A stretch of DNA of 64,000 nucleotides from Pogonophryne albipinna (Eukaryota > Chordata > Actinopteri > Perciformes > Artedidraconidae). Below the pieces are notes generated by a model, which was not told the DNA's origin, made no database searches, and saw only the letters and a list, made by a program, of their open reading frames with translations. The stretch lies in assembly GCA_028583405.1 (NCBI GenBank), contig CM053252.1, positions 37,192,740 through 37,256,739 on the forward strand, read 5' to 3'. This document shows, piece by piece, positions 1 to 14,700 of the stretch; position 1 is the stretch's first letter, and the number at the start of each line of letters is the position of its first letter. The translations under genes and the position numbers were made by a program.

Positions 1-335
1 TATTGTGCCAAGGACCGGCAGATACATAAAAAAGAAAATCGCGGACCGGTTGTCAATTTTAACTGATTTTAATATTTACTCACCAGCAGGTAGCAACAGA
101 GCCTAATTGTATGTAACAGCCTGAACAAATACTAGAACAATATGCATCCAAAACATATTAACAACGTTTAAAAAAGAACCGTTGTCGTTTTTTGGTTTTT
201 CGGAAAAACGGAAAACCAAAAAACCGACGTTATTCAGTTTTTAAACCAAAACGGGAAAACAGATAAATCAACGTTTTGGTTGTTTGTATGATTTACGGAT
301 AATCCAGTGAATGCTGGGAAAACGAGGAGAAGGCG

Positions 336-1690
<1,355 letters not shown>

Positions 1691-1728
1691 GCACTTCCTG
1701 GGGGCTTGGACGGATCGGGTAGTGACAA

Positions 1729-1750
1729 GCCTCATCCCAATACCCCTCCT
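1729..1750 (+). repeat. left arm of a 22-bp perfect inverted repeat
   Basis: These 22 bases are the exact reverse complement of 8799-8820, and weaker inverted similarity continues inward (CT-rich left, GA-rich right). The pair encloses the RTE LINE at 2055-5229 and the DNA element at 5566-8698. They may be the ends of an older DNA transposon into which both were inserted. No TSD was identified, so this is an inference from the inverted match alone. Confidence 0.5.
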
Positions 1751-2054
1751 CGGCTCCTCCTTTCCCTCACTCGCGTCCCTTCCTTGCATCTTAGCTCCGC
1801 CTCCGTAAGATGCGAGCGAGAGACACGAGGAGGTAACGCGAGGACAGAGGAGTCCTCAGGTATTAATTGGGATGTCCTCGTTCACTCAAACGTCACTCTT
1901 AAACGACGTCTGTTAATGATGACATGTGCACAGCTGTATCCCCTCTCATCGGGCTTAACTGAATAACCCCTTAGAACCGGCCCATTTCTGGTTAAATATT
2001 TATTTAAATTAATTAATCTTTCTCTTGTTAGTCAAGGAATTCAATGTATGAAGC

Positions 2055-5000
2055 CCGGGGTCCCTTTCTGGAGCCAGGCCCAGAAGGAGGACTCGACGGC
2101 GAGCGTCTGGTGGCCGGGCTTGCCACGGAGCCCGGCCGGGCCCAGCCCGAAAAGGCAACGTGGGCAACACCTCCGCTTCTCCGTCCCGCGGGCCCACCAC
2201 CTACGGGAAACAACGATGGGGTCGGGTGCGCTGCCAGAAGGGTGGCAGTGAAAGCGGAGGGTCTCGACGGACCAGACCCGGGCGACAGAAGCTGGCTTTG
2301 GGGACGTGGAACGTCACCTCTCTGGGGGGGAAGGAGCCGGAGCTTGTGCGGGAGGTGGAGCGTTACCAGTTGGATCTGGTTGGGCTCACCTCTACGCACA
2401 GCGTCGGCTCTGGAACCTTACTTCTGGATAGGGGTTGGACTCTATTCTTCTCCGGAGTTGCTCAAGGTGTGAGGCGCCGGGCGGGTGTGGGGATACTCAC
2501 AAGTCCCCGGTTGGGTGCTTCGTTGTTGGAGTTTACCCCAGTGGACGAGAGGGTCGCCTCCCTACGCCTGCGGGTTATGGGGGGGAAAACTCTGACTGTT
2601 GTGTGTGCTTATGCACCCAACAGCAGTTCAGAGTATACGGCCTTCTTGGAGACCCTGGAAAGAGTCCTGTATGGGGCTCCTGAAGGGGACTCTTTAATCT
2701 TGCTGGGAGACTTCAACGCACATGTGGGCAATGATGGAGACACTTGGAGGGGCGTGATTGGGAGGAACGGCCCCCCTGATCTGAACCGGAGTGGTGGTTT
2801 GTTACTGGACTTCTGTGCTAGTCATGGATTGGCCATAACAAACACCATGTTCGAACATAAGGATGCTCATAAGTGTACGTGGTACCAGAGCACCCTAGGC
2901 AGAAGGTCCATGATCGATTTCGTTATCGTATCATCGGACCTGAGGCCGCATGTTTTGGACACTCGGGTAAAGAGAGGGGCGGAGTTGTCAACTGATCACC
3001 ATCTGGTGGTGAGTTGGGTCGAGTGGCGGGGGAAGCCTCTGGATAGACCTGGTAAGCCCAAACGTGTAGTTCGGGTGAACTGGGAACGTCTGGAGGAGGC
3101 CCAAGTTCAGGAGGCCTTCAACTCACACCTCCGGCGGAGCTTTTCAGGCATTCCTGTGGAGGTTGGGGACATTGAACCAGAGTGGTCGGTGTTCAAAGCC
3201 TCTATTGCCGAAGCCGCGGCGGGGAGCTGTGGACTCAAGGTCCTAGGTGCCTCAAGGGGCGGTAACCCTCGAACCTCCTGGTGGACACCGGTGGTCAGGG
3301 AAGCCGTCCGACTGAAGAAGGAGGCCTTCAGGGATTTGTTATCCCGGGGGACTCCCGAGGCAGTTGCAAGGTACCGACAGGCCCGAAGGGCAGCAGCCTC
3401 ATCCGTGGCCGAGGCAAAGCAGCGGGTGTGGGAGAAGTTCGGAGAGGACATGGAGAAGGACTTTCGGGCGGCACCAAAGTTGTTCTGGAAAACTCTCCGA
3501 CACCTCAGGAGGGGGAAGCAGGGAACCATCCAAGCTGTGTACAGTAAGGATGGGACGTTGTTGACCTCAACTGATGGAGTGTTGGGGCGTTGGAAGGAAC
3601 ACTTTGAGGAATTCCTGAACCCGACAACTCCGCCCTCTATGTTAGAGGCAGAGCTGGAGTATGACGGGGGATCGGCGCCAATCTCCCGGGGGGAGGTCAC
3701 TGAGGTTGTTAAACAACTCCACAGTGGCAAAGCCCCGGGGGTGGATGAGATCCGCCCAGAAATGCTGAAGGCTCTGGGTGTTGAGGGACTGTCATGGTTG
3801 ACACGTCTCATCAACATTGCGTGGAAGTCGGAAACAGTACCGAAGGAGTGGCAGACCGGGGTGGTGGTTCCCATTTTTAAAAAGGGGGATCAGAGGGTGT
3901 GTGCCAATTACAGAGGCATCACACTACTCAGCCTCCCCGGGAAAGTTTACTCTAAGGTACTCGAAAGGAGGGTCAGGCCGATTGTCGAACCTCAGATTGA
4001 GGAGGAACAATGCGGATTCCGTCCTGGTCGTGGAACGACGGATCAGCTTTTTACTCTCGCAAGGATCCTGGAGGGGGCCTGGGAGTACGCTTATCCGGTC
4101 TACATGTGTTTTGTGGACTTGGAGAAGGCGTATGACCGGGTTCCCAGGGAGTTACTGTGGGAGGTGCTGCGGGAGTATGGGGTGAGGGGGTCTCTACTCA
4201 GGGCCATCCAATCTCTGTACTCCCAAAGCGAGAGCTGTGTCCGGGTCCTCGGCAGTAAGTCGGACCCATTTCCGGTGAGGGTTGGCCTCCGCCAGGGCTG
4301 CGCTTTGTCACCAATCCTGTTTGTAATATACATGGATCGGATTTCGAGGCGTAGTCATGGGGGAGGGGGTCTGCAGTTCGGTGGACTAAGGATTGCACCA
4401 CTGCTTTTTGCAGATGATGTGGTTCTGATGGCTTCATCGGTCTGCGACCTTCAGCACTCACTGGATCGGTTCGCAACCGAGTGTGAAGCGGCTGGGATGA
4501 GGATCAGCACCTCCAAATCTGAGGCCATGGTTCTCAGCAGGAAACCGATGGACTGTCCACTCCAAGTAGGGAATGAGTCCTTACCCCAAGTGAAGGAGTT
4601 CAAGTATCTCGGGGTCTTGTTCTCGAGTGAGGGAACAATGGAGCGTGAGATGGGCCGGAGAATCGGAGCAGCGGGAGCGGTACTGCAGTCGCTTTACCGC
4701 ACCGTTGTGACGAAAAGGGAGCTGAGCCGGAAGGCAAAGCTCTCTGTCTACCGGGCCATTTTCGTTCCTACCCTCACCTATGGTCATGAAGGATGGGTCA
4801 TGACCGAAAGAACGAGATCGCGGATACAAGCGGCCGAGATGGGTTTTCTCCGCAGGGTGGCTGGTGTCTCCCTTAGGGATAAGGTGAGAAGTTCGGTCAT
4901 CAGGGAGGGACTCGGAGTTGAGCCGCTCCTCCTTCGCGTCGAAAGGAGCCAGTTGAGGTGGTTCGGGCACCTAGTTAGGATGCCACCTGGGCGCCTCCCT

Positions 5001-5229
5001 AGGGAGGTGTTCCAGGCACGTCCAGCTGGGAAGAGACCAAGGGGTAGACCTAGGACCAGGTGGAGGGATTATATCTCTTCGCTGGCCTGGGAGCGCCTTG
5101 GGATCCCCCAGTCAGAGCTGGTTGATGTCGCCAGGGAAAAGGAAGTTTGGGGCTCTCTGCTGGAACTGCTACCCCCGCGACCCGACCACGGATAAGCGGA
5201 AGAAGATGGATGGATGGATGGATGGATGG
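2055..5229 (+). mobile_element. near full-length RTE/Rex3-like LINE
   Basis: This non-LTR retrotransposon has one long ORF (2160-5195) followed almost at once by a tail of GATG repeats (5206-5229) and no poly(A). A short GATG tail directly after the ORF is typical of RTE-clade elements such as Rex3 of fish. The 5' boundary is approximate; it lies in GC-rich sequence after an AT-rich flank ending near 2045. A second copy, 5'-truncated and nearly identical in protein, lies at 23961-26433 on the opposite strand, so the family was recently active. The RTE/Rex3 name is by motif and tail only. Confidence 0.85.
2160..5195 (+). CDS. LINE endonuclease-reverse transcriptase polyprotein (1011 codons)
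   Basis: This ORF encodes an apurinic-like endonuclease followed by a reverse transcriptase, which nick target DNA and copy the element RNA into it. The endonuclease shows GTWNVTSL near residue 48, [10 protein letters not shown] near 180, SMIDFVIV and STDHHLVV. The reverse transcriptase shows [61 protein letters not shown] and the catalytic [12 protein letters not shown]. The C-terminus is basic ([15 protein letters not shown]). All key motifs are intact and there is no internal stop or frameshift. The listed start is a GTG with no strong support, and the true start may lie upstream in the same frame. It is a transposon gene, not a host gene. Confidence 0.88.
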   Translation: MGNTSASPSRGPTTYGKQRWGRVRCQKGGSESGGSRRTRPGRQKLALGTWNVTSLGGKEPELVREVERYQLDLVGLTSTHSVGSGTLLLDRGWTLFFSGVAQGVRRRAGVGILTSPRLGASLLEFTPVDERVASLRLRVMGGKTLTVVCAYAPNSSSEYTAFLETLERVLYGAPEGDSLILLGDFNAHVGNDGDTWRGVIGRNGPPDLNRSGGLLLDFCASHGLAITNTMFEHKDAHKCTWYQSTLGRRSMIDFVIVSSDLRPHVLDTRVKRGAELSTDHHLVVSWVEWRGKPLDRPGKPKRVVRVNWERLEEAQVQEAFNSHLRRSFSGIPVEVGDIEPEWSVFKASIAEAAAGSCGLKVLGASRGGNPRTSWWTPVVREAVRLKKEAFRDLLSRGTPEAVARYRQARRAAASSVAEAKQRVWEKFGEDMEKDFRAAPKLFWKTLRHLRRGKQGTIQAVYSKDGTLLTSTDGVLGRWKEHFEEFLNPTTPPSMLEAELEYDGGSAPISRGEVTEVVKQLHSGKAPGVDEIRPEMLKALGVEGLSWLTRLINIAWKSETVPKEWQTGVVVPIFKKGDQRVCANYRGITLLSLPGKVYSKVLERRVRPIVEPQIEEEQCGFRPGRGTTDQLFTLARILEGAWEYAYPVYMCFVDLEKAYDRVPRELLWEVLREYGVRGSLLRAIQSLYSQSESCVRVLGSKSDPFPVRVGLRQGCALSPILFVIYMDRISRRSHGGGGLQFGGLRIAPLLFADDVVLMASSVCDLQHSLDRFATECEAAGMRISTSKSEAMVLSRKPMDCPLQVGNESLPQVKEFKYLGVLFSSEGTMEREMGRRIGAAGAVLQSLYRTVVTKRELSRKAKLSVYRAIFVPTLTYGHEGWVMTERTRSRIQAAEMGFLRRVAGVSLRDKVRSSVIREGLGVEPLLLRVERSQLRWFGHLVRMPPGRLPREVFQARPAGKRPRGRPRTRWRDYISSLAWERLGIPQSELVDVAREKEVWGSLLELLPPRPDHG

Positions 5230-5565
5230 TTGGTCCTGCTTTTGTGTTCCGTTTTGGTGTAAAATGTAGCCTACATTTAAATAAAAATATAATTATAGTA
5301 ATGTGAAGCCTTTTAGAAATTAATTGCACATAATAATTCCCACGGAGCTGTGAGCACTTATACATTTATGTGACGCTTTTCCACTCATCTTCCAGTTTTC
5401 AGTTTTCCTCTGTTGAAATTGACCAGCTGTGAAGGTGGGGGCGGGGCTTTTATACACGAGTAGTGAAAACACTTCCGCGTAGTCTGCTCACGTGTATCTT
5501 CCCTTTCGTCTCCTCCCGCACCCCTCCTCCCTCACCCCTCCGTGCATAGATATATATATATCTAT

Positions 5566-8500
5566 GGTTGCGTTCCAATAGTCCATTTAGCTTAGGAACC
5601 TTCCTAACCAAGTGAAATGACCCGGAAGTACGTCAGTGGCAGCCATGTTAAGTGCCGTTCCAATTCTCTAAATGAAAGGAAAGGTTTCAAACTTCCTTTA
5701 TAACCTCCTTTAGCTTAGGAACCACTGGACCTCCCTTACCGAAAGGAGAGGAGAAAATGCTGCCCCACAATGCCTTGCAGCCGCAGCATTTGGCGTCACA
5801 CAACAGTCGGCCGTTCACGGAAACAAACGATTATGACGGAGAAGTTATAGGCTATGAAAGTTACGATGCTTATTAAGCATAGCCGCGGGAAGTCATTTTG
5901 CTCAGGGGGTGCTGCCAAAAGTGGGGAGGGGGCCGCTTAAAAAAAAAAGAAAAAAGGCGGTGCCGGGCCGGGCCCGGCTGTCAGCGATGCGAGCCGCATA
6001 AATTGTTTGTTAAAGGCGAGACACCGCAAGCAAAAACATCGTTTTTCATGCACTGGTCAATTTTGAGATGTTGTGCTATTTTGATTCCATAACATGTTTT
6101 CTTTCAGGCTTTTGGAAGGAAAACGTACAAAATACACATTTAAGTGTTTATTTTACTACAGTATATTTCTCCTAAATTCACCAAAAGTTAGCATTCTAAC
6201 GTAACATAAAGTACCGCGACCGCTGTTTGCACCATGTCATCAGAGATATCGCTGGAAAGCTCCGTCTCTCCTGCACAATCTCATTGGATCCAAATATGGT
6301 CATTTCCTTTGTATTAGCAACCAATCGTGAAAGCACAAAGGGGTCTTAAACCAAGAAACGAAATCTCATTGGCTGGTGTCAACTTCTGACAACGTGATTC
6401 GTTCAGATGCGTCACGTGGTGTGCTAAAACACTTCCTGGTTAGCTTTCCGCTAGAAATTGTAATCTCAAAATGGCATAAGAACGGCGAAAAAAACGTTCA
6501 CAGAGAAGACGACAACAATTGTCACTTGCACGAAGCAAGGTTATACAAAAAACAAATGACCTCGAACATGAAATACCTTCAAGGAGTGGGTCGAGGCGCA
6601 AGCTATCATCCAAAGAACAGGAGGGTTTAGCTAGCGCCTCACTGCAATCTTTAAAGGTCGTTTTCTCAAAATGAGTTGTTTCTCCTACTCTGAGTCCGAC
6701 ATTTCCAGTTCAGTTGCACTTACATACACCAAACCTTCCAGTTATATTCCTATCAATAGTATGAAGGCTTTTACAGAAGGGTTTGTTCATATGTCATTCA
6801 TAGCCTGAATTATATAAGATGTTATACCTAGAAACATGGCGAAAATTGATATTTTAGGGCTGTTGACAGTATTTTCTGATTTATGGAGTGATAAAAAGAG
6901 ATATCAAAAATCCCTTCTGTAAAAGCATTAGATGCTAATATGACTACAACATGAAACGAGAATTTAGAACCTGGCTTTATCCAAAGTTCAGATTTCGGTT
7001 CCTGAAATGTGTTAAGATATGCACAAATTTAATGAGATAATGGTAATTTGCATATTCAGAAAACTTGTAATACAAGAAACAATTGCCTCATTGTAGGTAA
7101 TTAACTGGAGAAATTTCTAGCTGATATCTTTAAGTTAAAAAAAATTACCCTATTCACCTGGTGTCTCGCCTCTGTTAGGCTTAATACACCATTATAGACC
7201 AACATCACTTAGCAACAGCTGCACATGCCCACATGCTAACTATGGGTCTTACAAACCTACATAACATTACAAATAGTCAGGAAATATTATTTACAATATT
7301 AATAAAACTATGAATTCAATTTTAACTGATTGACAAGGCAAAACACTGCACAGCGGCAGCAGCATTAAAGGAAACATATCGTCTTACCTTGTGTTGGGGC
7401 TTCACAAAACTCCAAATGTAGCCTGGGGAGGCACTAATGAAGACCCTCATTAGAGCAGATACATCCACATTGTCCAAAATGTTTCTATGGACATGCATCA
7501 AAGTCAGATGTGTCAGTCTCTTCTGTGTCATATTACTCTAGTTGTAGAGGTGGTGGGCTGAGGAGTAGCTGGTGGTCCACTCTTTTTATTGGGTTGTTTG
7601 TTGGAGAAAAAAAATCCAAAATCCTTTTTTGCGCCATTCTAGAAAGTTGTCACTCTGCAGTGTGTGTGTGTCGCGTCAATTACGTCACTCTCCCACGACC
7701 TACGACCTAGATGACTCGGATTTTATTTATTTGGAAAATAAATTCTAGCCACCTGACTGATAGAAATATATACTATGACTATTATATGCTACTGTATACA
7801 GCTAATTTTATTTTAAGTAAAATCATAACTATTTTATGTAGTTTAATCATTTTTATTTAGGTGGTCATTCAGTTTTTCAAATGTACACCACTCGCCAACA
7901 CGGGGTGCTGCAGCACCCCCAGCACCCCTACTTCCCGCGGCTATGTTATTAAGCATTTTAAAACGTAAGTGGTAACTTGCCAAAGTGCTTTGTTTTGAAC
8001 GTTCATCAGTATTATAATCAAAAAGAGAAATATGAACATTAGTTTTTACTGAAATGATCAAATAAAGTCAACATTTCACAGTCTTTACTGAGCTGTGTGG
8101 TGTTTGTTCAACGTTTAAAAGATGTTTGAATGGTGATATACACAGTGATAGATGTTAAGAACTAACGTTTATAATAAATACATTTGTATTTATTTTAAGA
8201 TATTTTCATACAATCATACGTATTGGGATCATTTGTATTAATGTGGACCGGAGGGAGAGGGTGACGAGCATAAATTTCACTTTCCTTTTTTATTTCAATT
8301 ACAACTTTGGTCATGAAGAATATGTTTCTCTGTTGTCCACGTTCATAAAGCATAAAACAACAGCATCAGAGCACGGTGCAGAGTCTCTAGATGAGTTTAC
8401 AGTAGTCCCTCGTTCTTATTGAACATCCATGTTGTAGTCCGCTGTATAGAAAACTGTAGTTTCCATAGTTTCCCCACAGCAGCAGACGCACATTTATGAC

Positions 8501-8698
8501 GTCCTCTGGCGCATCATAAACACGTCGGATAGTGAAAGTGCATTCGGATTCTCTAAAGTACCGCAGTCTCTTCTCCTAAGTCCTTTTGAATTCTCATATC
8601 CACTATCCCTTAACCCTGTGACGTTTCACTCAGAGGTCAAGGAATAGGAGATAGGGTTAGAATTTAGGAGCTGATTTTTGGATTATCGGAACGCAACC
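5566..8698. mobile_element. DNA transposon with GGTTGCGTTCC termini, superfamily unresolved
   Basis: The left end (5566-5584) and the reverse complement of the right end (8680-8698) match at 17 of 19 positions, starting GGTTGCGTTCC. The trinucleotide TAT lies directly outside both ends and may be a 3-bp target duplication. That would suit a PIF/Harbinger-like element, but I cannot name the superfamily. The ~3.1 kb interior has no transposase ORF I recognise, so it would be non-autonomous or heavily decayed. It may contain further old insertions, for example the GC-rich patch near 7900. Confidence 0.5.
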
Positions 8699-8798
8699 TA
8701 TGCCTCCGTGTGCATTTCAGCTATTGGGACGTCCTTCAACATGGCGTGTCTTAATCGATTTCCGGGTCAAGTCCCGGAGGAGGGGAAGAGAGGAGTCA

Positions 8799-8820
8799 AG
8801 GAGGGGTATTGGGATGAGGC
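8799..8820 (-). repeat. right arm of the 22-bp inverted repeat
   Basis: This is the exact reverse complement of 1729-1750. It lies about 100 bp outside the right end of the 5566-8698 element. Confidence 0.5.
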
Positions 8821-8899
8821 TAATGTGACAGCGAAGACCGGCGGAAACAGGAAGTCTGGTTCATTAAAATGTCCGTGCAGAACAATACCCCAACCCATA

Positions 8900-11150
8900 G
8901 ATCCGTGGGTGAATAATGTCAATCACCACAGTGTACACATTAACAATAACTACACTATTTTGGCAGTGTAACAATTAAACAAGAACTACACTCTTTTGGC
9001 AGTAACAATTAGATAAATAATAAACTGTCAGACTGACTGAAGACAAACAAACTATGTTCAGCAATCAATCTGTTTAGTTGACTCTGGGTGACATGTGGCA
9101 ATTTAAAAAAATTGTTTTTTGGCTGTTTAGATGGTGTTACTCCATCTGGGTCACTGCCGGTGGTTGAGACGGTGGGGTCTTTTGCGACTAGTTTTATAGC
9201 CTCATGCAGTGGTGTAGTGGGGATTTTTTTACTGGGGGGACGCTATTTTAATTAGGTCATCCCAAACAATGCCACACAAGTGCGCACGCGCACAGTGCAC
9301 TCACAAGACGGGCAGACAGGTCCACAGAAACTACCGGTATGCTTAGTCCTACTTTAGTTACTGTACTGCAAAAAGCAGACGGCGGTGCGCTCAACACACA
9401 CACAGACTCAAAACCATGGACACACTGGCACATAAGTTACATAAACAATGTATAGACCTAAGTTGCATAAATGCTTGAGCTACAGTATTGCAACTAAGCA
9501 GACAGCGCTGCTTCTCTCTCTCTATCTCCACTTTCAAAATCTATTTAAAACTCATAACAAACAAACACAATTCCCAAAGTTGTCCTGAAATTAACTTATT
9601 AAATAAACGAAACGAAAAATATAGCCTACTTATGCAAACAATATTGAATCTGGACTTGAAATTATTCTGATTAGGCCTAGCCACATTGCAAATAAGCAGA
9701 CAGCGCTGCTTCACACACACACTCACACACACACACGCACGCGCACACACACACACACACATCCTTGTGCAACTCAATTGTGGGGCCCGAACTGATTTTA
9801 CCCAATTGTGGGGTCCACCCTTTCCAACTATACTAGACCTCCGTAAAAAATCAGGCAATATAGAAAAAAAATTAGAATCACAAAAATCACTTGAAATAAA
9901 CATAATTCCAAGCTTTTGTTATCACGCTAGTTTTTTACCCACTTAGTGGGGCTCAGTTTCTAGCGGTCAGCACTTATGAGGTCCATTATACACACACACA
10001 CACACATATTTCTAGTTTTCATATCTTGGAAGGGATCAGACACACACATATTTCTAGTTTACATATCTTGGAAGGGATCAGAGTTACTATAGACACATTA
10101 TTGAGTTGGATGGACTTTCCTTGTTACCAGGGTAGGAATTTCACGGCGACCACGGTGGCCATGGCCGTTGTTGCCCCTCGGTCTGGCCGTGATGCCCCGA
10201 AAATAATTTGTACGTGCTACAGCCACCATGGCCTTTGTGCCCCGCGCACTATTAACATCTCAAAGTTGCTTTAAAGGCGTCAGAACAGTGGTCTGGTATC
10301 TGAACTGCATTATGCTGCGTTCACACCGGACGCGATGCAAATATTTGCATCGCTCTAATTTCACCGTGGCTGTCAGCTGTGTTTACTTCTGTCATTCAAA
10401 CAGGACGTGCTGGAGGAGGGGGGGAGGGGCTTATACCCATGAACTTACTGTGATTTAATTGTAATACACGTTTCAAAATGATGCCGAAGAAACAACATAC
10501 TGATACCGGTTAGTAAAAACCATGAATTAATGCTTTGGCAAGTCTGCAGACAAGACGGCAGGCGAAAAACCTTTTAAAATGCGTCTTTTCTGAATGGAGA
10601 TCGGATCGACCAGGCTAAACTAACGTTGTATATGCTCCATCCGGACTCACAACAACATGATACAGACACAGATACAACAGCGACTGTATTCACCATGACA
10701 CAGACAGTCTGTGTTTTGTTCATGTTTAACTTTTGTCCAGTTTCTGAACAGATATGAGGAGCTGTGAGCTCTGAGTGCTAACAGCTAACGGCTGAGGTTT
10801 TGGTTTTCTGATCCAATGTCAGGCTGAGATCCTCACCGCTGATTGGCTACCGCGAGAACGCGTCACACAAATTTGACGCTAGAATTGAAAAAATTGATTA
10901 AAGAGACTCTCGTACACAACCACACACACTTTTGCATTTCAAAGTATTGCTTGTTCATACAGTTGAATGTTTGAGCTTCACTGTGCCCTGCTGAATGATG
11001 TATGTGCAGAGTTGGACCCTTGAAGGCTATTTCTTCTGCTCTGAAATGGAATATATTTGTTGCATATTAATAGATTTTTGAATGGGAGAAGTAGTAGATA
11101 GGAAACATACCCAACACTAATTATTAATAATAATAATTAATATAAACGCT
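8900..11150. other. intergenic, fragments of repeats only
   Basis: No gene is visible. There is a CAGTGGTGTAGTG motif near 9207 like hAT ends, without a partner. A near-direct repeat containing CATATTTCTAGTTT lies around 10000-10080. A region at 10309-10900 starts GCGTTCACACCGGACGCG and ends with a related GACGC motif, resembling a small MITE. None is strong enough to call. Confidence 0.4.
9712..9760. repeat. imperfect (CA)n microsatellite
   Basis: This CA-rich run is interrupted by CT and CG steps. A short related CA run follows near 9991. Confidence 0.8.
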
Positions 11151-11178
11151 CTTCAACATTCTTTTAATGCAATAAACA

Positions 11179-11184
11179 TTTATT
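11179..11184 (-). promoter_or_regulatory. polyadenylation signal AATAAA of the SET-YR gene
   Basis: AATAAA on the minus strand lies about 250 bp after the original stop codon (near 11430) in AT-rich sequence. It is the nearest signal downstream of the terminal exon. Confidence 0.5.
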
Positions 11185-11200
11185 TCAAAATTATTAGGGT

Positions 11201-11446
11201 TTTCTGTATTGTTTTAACAAAATGTACAAGTTCAGAAAATATCCGAAGACTCAAAACAAAAAAAGGCCTAACATCAGCCTAACATTGAAAGTAGTTTCCA
11301 ATGGTTTTATACCAATTTCCTTATGTTTTTCTGTATTGTTTAAACAAAATATACAACTTCAGAACATATCCGAAGACACAAAAAAAAGGCCTAACATCAG
11401 CCTAGCATTGAAAGTATTTTCAAATGGTTTCATACCAATTTCCTTC
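11201..11446 (-). repeat. tandem duplication (about 127 bp) over the stop codon and 3' UTR
   Basis: Segments 11201-11323 and 11328-11446 are imperfect copies. Both contain the AAGGCCTAACATCAGCCTA block and the CCAATTTCCTT block that carries the last codons on the minus strand. The duplication covers the end of the reading frame and the start of the 3' UTR. Confidence 0.75.
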
Positions 11447-11787
11447 GGAGAGCAGATATTCTATTTTTTTTTTTATCAACTTTCTTTATTGGAAGCAATC
11501 AGACCAACAAAACAACAGAGCAGTGTCACAGAGAAATTCCATTTTTCCTCGTCATTTTATCCCTCCCACAATCCCACCCAAAGGAGAACACTTCTCAGTA
11601 CACAAAATGAAAACAGTACAAAATACATACAAAAAATACATAAGTATGAAAAAAAAAGAAAAAAGGGGGGGGGGTGGCTCAGTTGTCAGGCAGGGATGTC
11701 AGAGATTCAATATGATTTAAGAAAGGTCTCCACGTTTTTTCAAAAGAACTTAAGGAGCAGTTGAGGGAAAACCTAAGCTTTTCGAGT

Positions 11788-14700
11788 CTAATGGACAGTA
11801 ACATTTCTTTCACCCACCTGATGAGATGGAGGTTGAGCGTGTTTCCAATTGAGGAGTATAAGTCGCCTGGCTAACAGGGTGGCAAAGGCTAGAACAGTCT
11901 GTATAATTTTAGAGGTGACAGGCTGCAGGGGGGCACCAAACAAGACCAAGAGAGGATCTGAAAGAATAGTAGTATTATATGCTGTGCTAAGAGTTTTGAA
12001 GACATCGGACCAGAATGTGGTGAGCCTAGGGCAGAGACAGAACATATGGGAATGATTGGCTGGGGATTGTTTGCACCTATTACAAGAGTCAGTTACATTG
12101 GGGTAAATCCGAGAAAGCCTCAAGTTAGTGTAGTGAACTTTGTGCACCACTTTACACTGTAGGAGGCCGTGCCTTGCACAGATTGAAGAGGAGTGAACCA
12201 ACCGTAAAACTTGTTGCCAATAATCATCGGGCAGTGTGATTCCAAGCTCCTGCTCCCAAGAATCCCTGGGGTCGGTCGCTGGGCTGTCAGTAGCAGAACT
12301 GATAAGGCTGTAAATGCTAGAAATTAGCCGCTTTTGTTCGGGATCAAGCGCCACTAACAAGTCAACCAGGGTTTCTGGGGTACGACTCGGGAATTTGGGG
12401 TTCTGATTCTGGAAAAAATGCCTTGTCTGAAAAAAACGAAATAGGTGGGTTCTAGGCAGGTCGAATTTCTTCGAGAGCTCAGGGAAGGACATAAAAGTCC
12501 CCTGGTTGTAGAGGTCCCTACATTTGGTTAACCCTTTGTCAAACCAAGTCCGAAAGGCCATATCGGTGCAAGAGGGTAGGAATAGGTGGTTATTTACAAT
12601 GGGGGAGAGATCTGAGGCCCTATGGAGGCCTAGGCTCTTCCTAAATTGAATCCAAATTCTAATGGTGTTAGTTACCACTGGATTTGAGGTGAAGTTGGAG
12701 ATAGATAGAGGGAGTTGGGAGCAAACCAGGGAGTGAAGAGAGAGTTTAGACGATGCAAGTTCCATATCCACCCACGTGGGGCGTAAGCCGTCTGCAGCAT
12801 TGTTAAACCAGTATAAAAGTTTATGAATATTACAGGACCAGTAATAGTGTAGGAGATTGGGCAATGCCAAGCCTCCAAGAGCCCTTGGGAGCTGTAGCAC
12901 TGATCTTCTGATGCGTGGATTTTTTTTGCCCCAGAGGAAAGAGCTTATTAGTTGATCGAGCAATTTGAAAAAAGACTTCTTAATAAGGATGGGGATATGT
13001 GAGAAAAGATATAGAAACTTGGGTAAAACAACCATTTTAACCAAATTAACACGACCCACTAGGGATAATGGGAGTGCAGACCATCTGACAAAGTCCAGTT
13101 TACACCTCTCAAGGAGAGGAGAGACATTTTTTGAGAAAAGGCGATCAATTGAGTCAATAATATGCACCCCCAAATATTTAAACCCGTCTGTAGAATATTT
13201 GAAAGGGAAAAAAGCTGGGGGTATACTTTTAGCTGTAGAATTGATGGGGAAAACTTCGCTCTTGTGGAGGTTAAGTTTATAGCCTGAATCGGACCCAAAT
13301 TTGTCGAGGATATCTAGAACCACGGGAAGAGAGGCAGCTGGATTAGATATGTATAAAAGGAGGTCGTCGGCGTATAACGATAATTTATGAACTTTCCCAG
13401 CTCTGGTGATGCCCTCAAACCCACCCTCCTGACGCAGCCAGATTGCTAAAGGCTCGATAGCTGGCAAATAAGAGGGGGGAGAGAGGGCAGCCCTGTCTGG
13501 TACCTCGATAAAGGGGAAATGGGACAGACTGGAGACCGTTTGTGTGGACTGAGGCGACTGGGCAGGCATAAAGCAATTTGACCCAAGATATAAATTCTGA
13601 ATTGAAACCAGATTTCTGCAACACAAAAAAAAGGAAGCTCCATTCCACCCTGTCGAAGGCCTTCTCCGCATCTAGTGAAATAATCAATTCCGGACTGCAT
13701 GAACTAGATAAGCCAATGATATTCAAGAGCCTCCTTGTGTTATGAAACGAGTGTCTTCCAAGCATGAAACCTGTTTGGTCAGTAGATATTATACTTGGTA
13801 GGACCCGTTGTAGGCGTTGGGCTAGGATCTTTGACAGGATCTTTAGGTCAACATTTAAGAGGGAGATGGGCCTATAGCTACCACACATAAGAGGGTCTTT
13901 ATCACTCTTAAGCAGAAGAGAAATGGAGGCCTCCGACAGGGTGGGAGGCAGGCGGCCCTCAGCAAAAGACTCATTATACATTCTCTGGAGGGCTGGTGCA
14001 ATTGTGCCAGGGAGTAACTTAAAAAATTGAACAGAAAACCCGTCAGGGCCTGGAGTTTTACCGTTCTGAAGTGACATAATTGCCTCCTGTACTTCCTTGA
14101 TAGAGATCATACTTCCCAGCTCCTTACACAAATCCTCATTTATTTTGGGGAAAACTGTCCTATCTAGAGGATTATCTCCATCCCAAACATCCGGAGGACA
14201 TTGGGAGGAATAGAGGTTAGTGTAGAAAGAACAAAATATCTTATTGATCTCTGTCGGGTCCGAGGAAACTTCACCTAAAGTAGATTTGATCTTGGGGATC
14301 AATCTGGATAGTGTAGCTGCACGCGCCTGGTGTGCTAATAATCTTCCCGCTTTGTCCCCAGTCTCAAAGAAACGTTGTCTAGCGAGGAATAACTGCTTCT
14401 GAGTCTTACATGTGGACATTAATCAATTTGGACTGAAGTTGAAGGCGTTCCTTATAAAGAGCAGGGGTAGGAGCTGAAGCATACAACTGATCAATTCTAA
14501 ATACCTCCTTAGTGAGCGCCTCCGACTCTCGCCTTTCTGCCTTCCTTAGGTTTGAGACATAGGAGATGATTTGGCCACGCATAAACGCCTTGCATGCTTC
14601 CCATAGCGTGCGTCTAGAGATCTCTGGAGAATCATTAGTATCAAAGAACAAGGAGATCTGCGTATGGAGGAATTCTTTAAAGGAAGTGTGGGCTAGTAGG

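Noticed and set aside
3107..3874. 255-codon open frame antisense to the LINE
   Set aside because: A shadow frame of the reverse transcriptase. The same frame recurs antisense to the second copy (25312-26079), which follows from identical DNA.
11222..11764. 180-codon plus-strand open frame
   Set aside because: It runs across a 3' UTR tandem duplication and the poly(A) end of the L1-like LINE, and is not coding.
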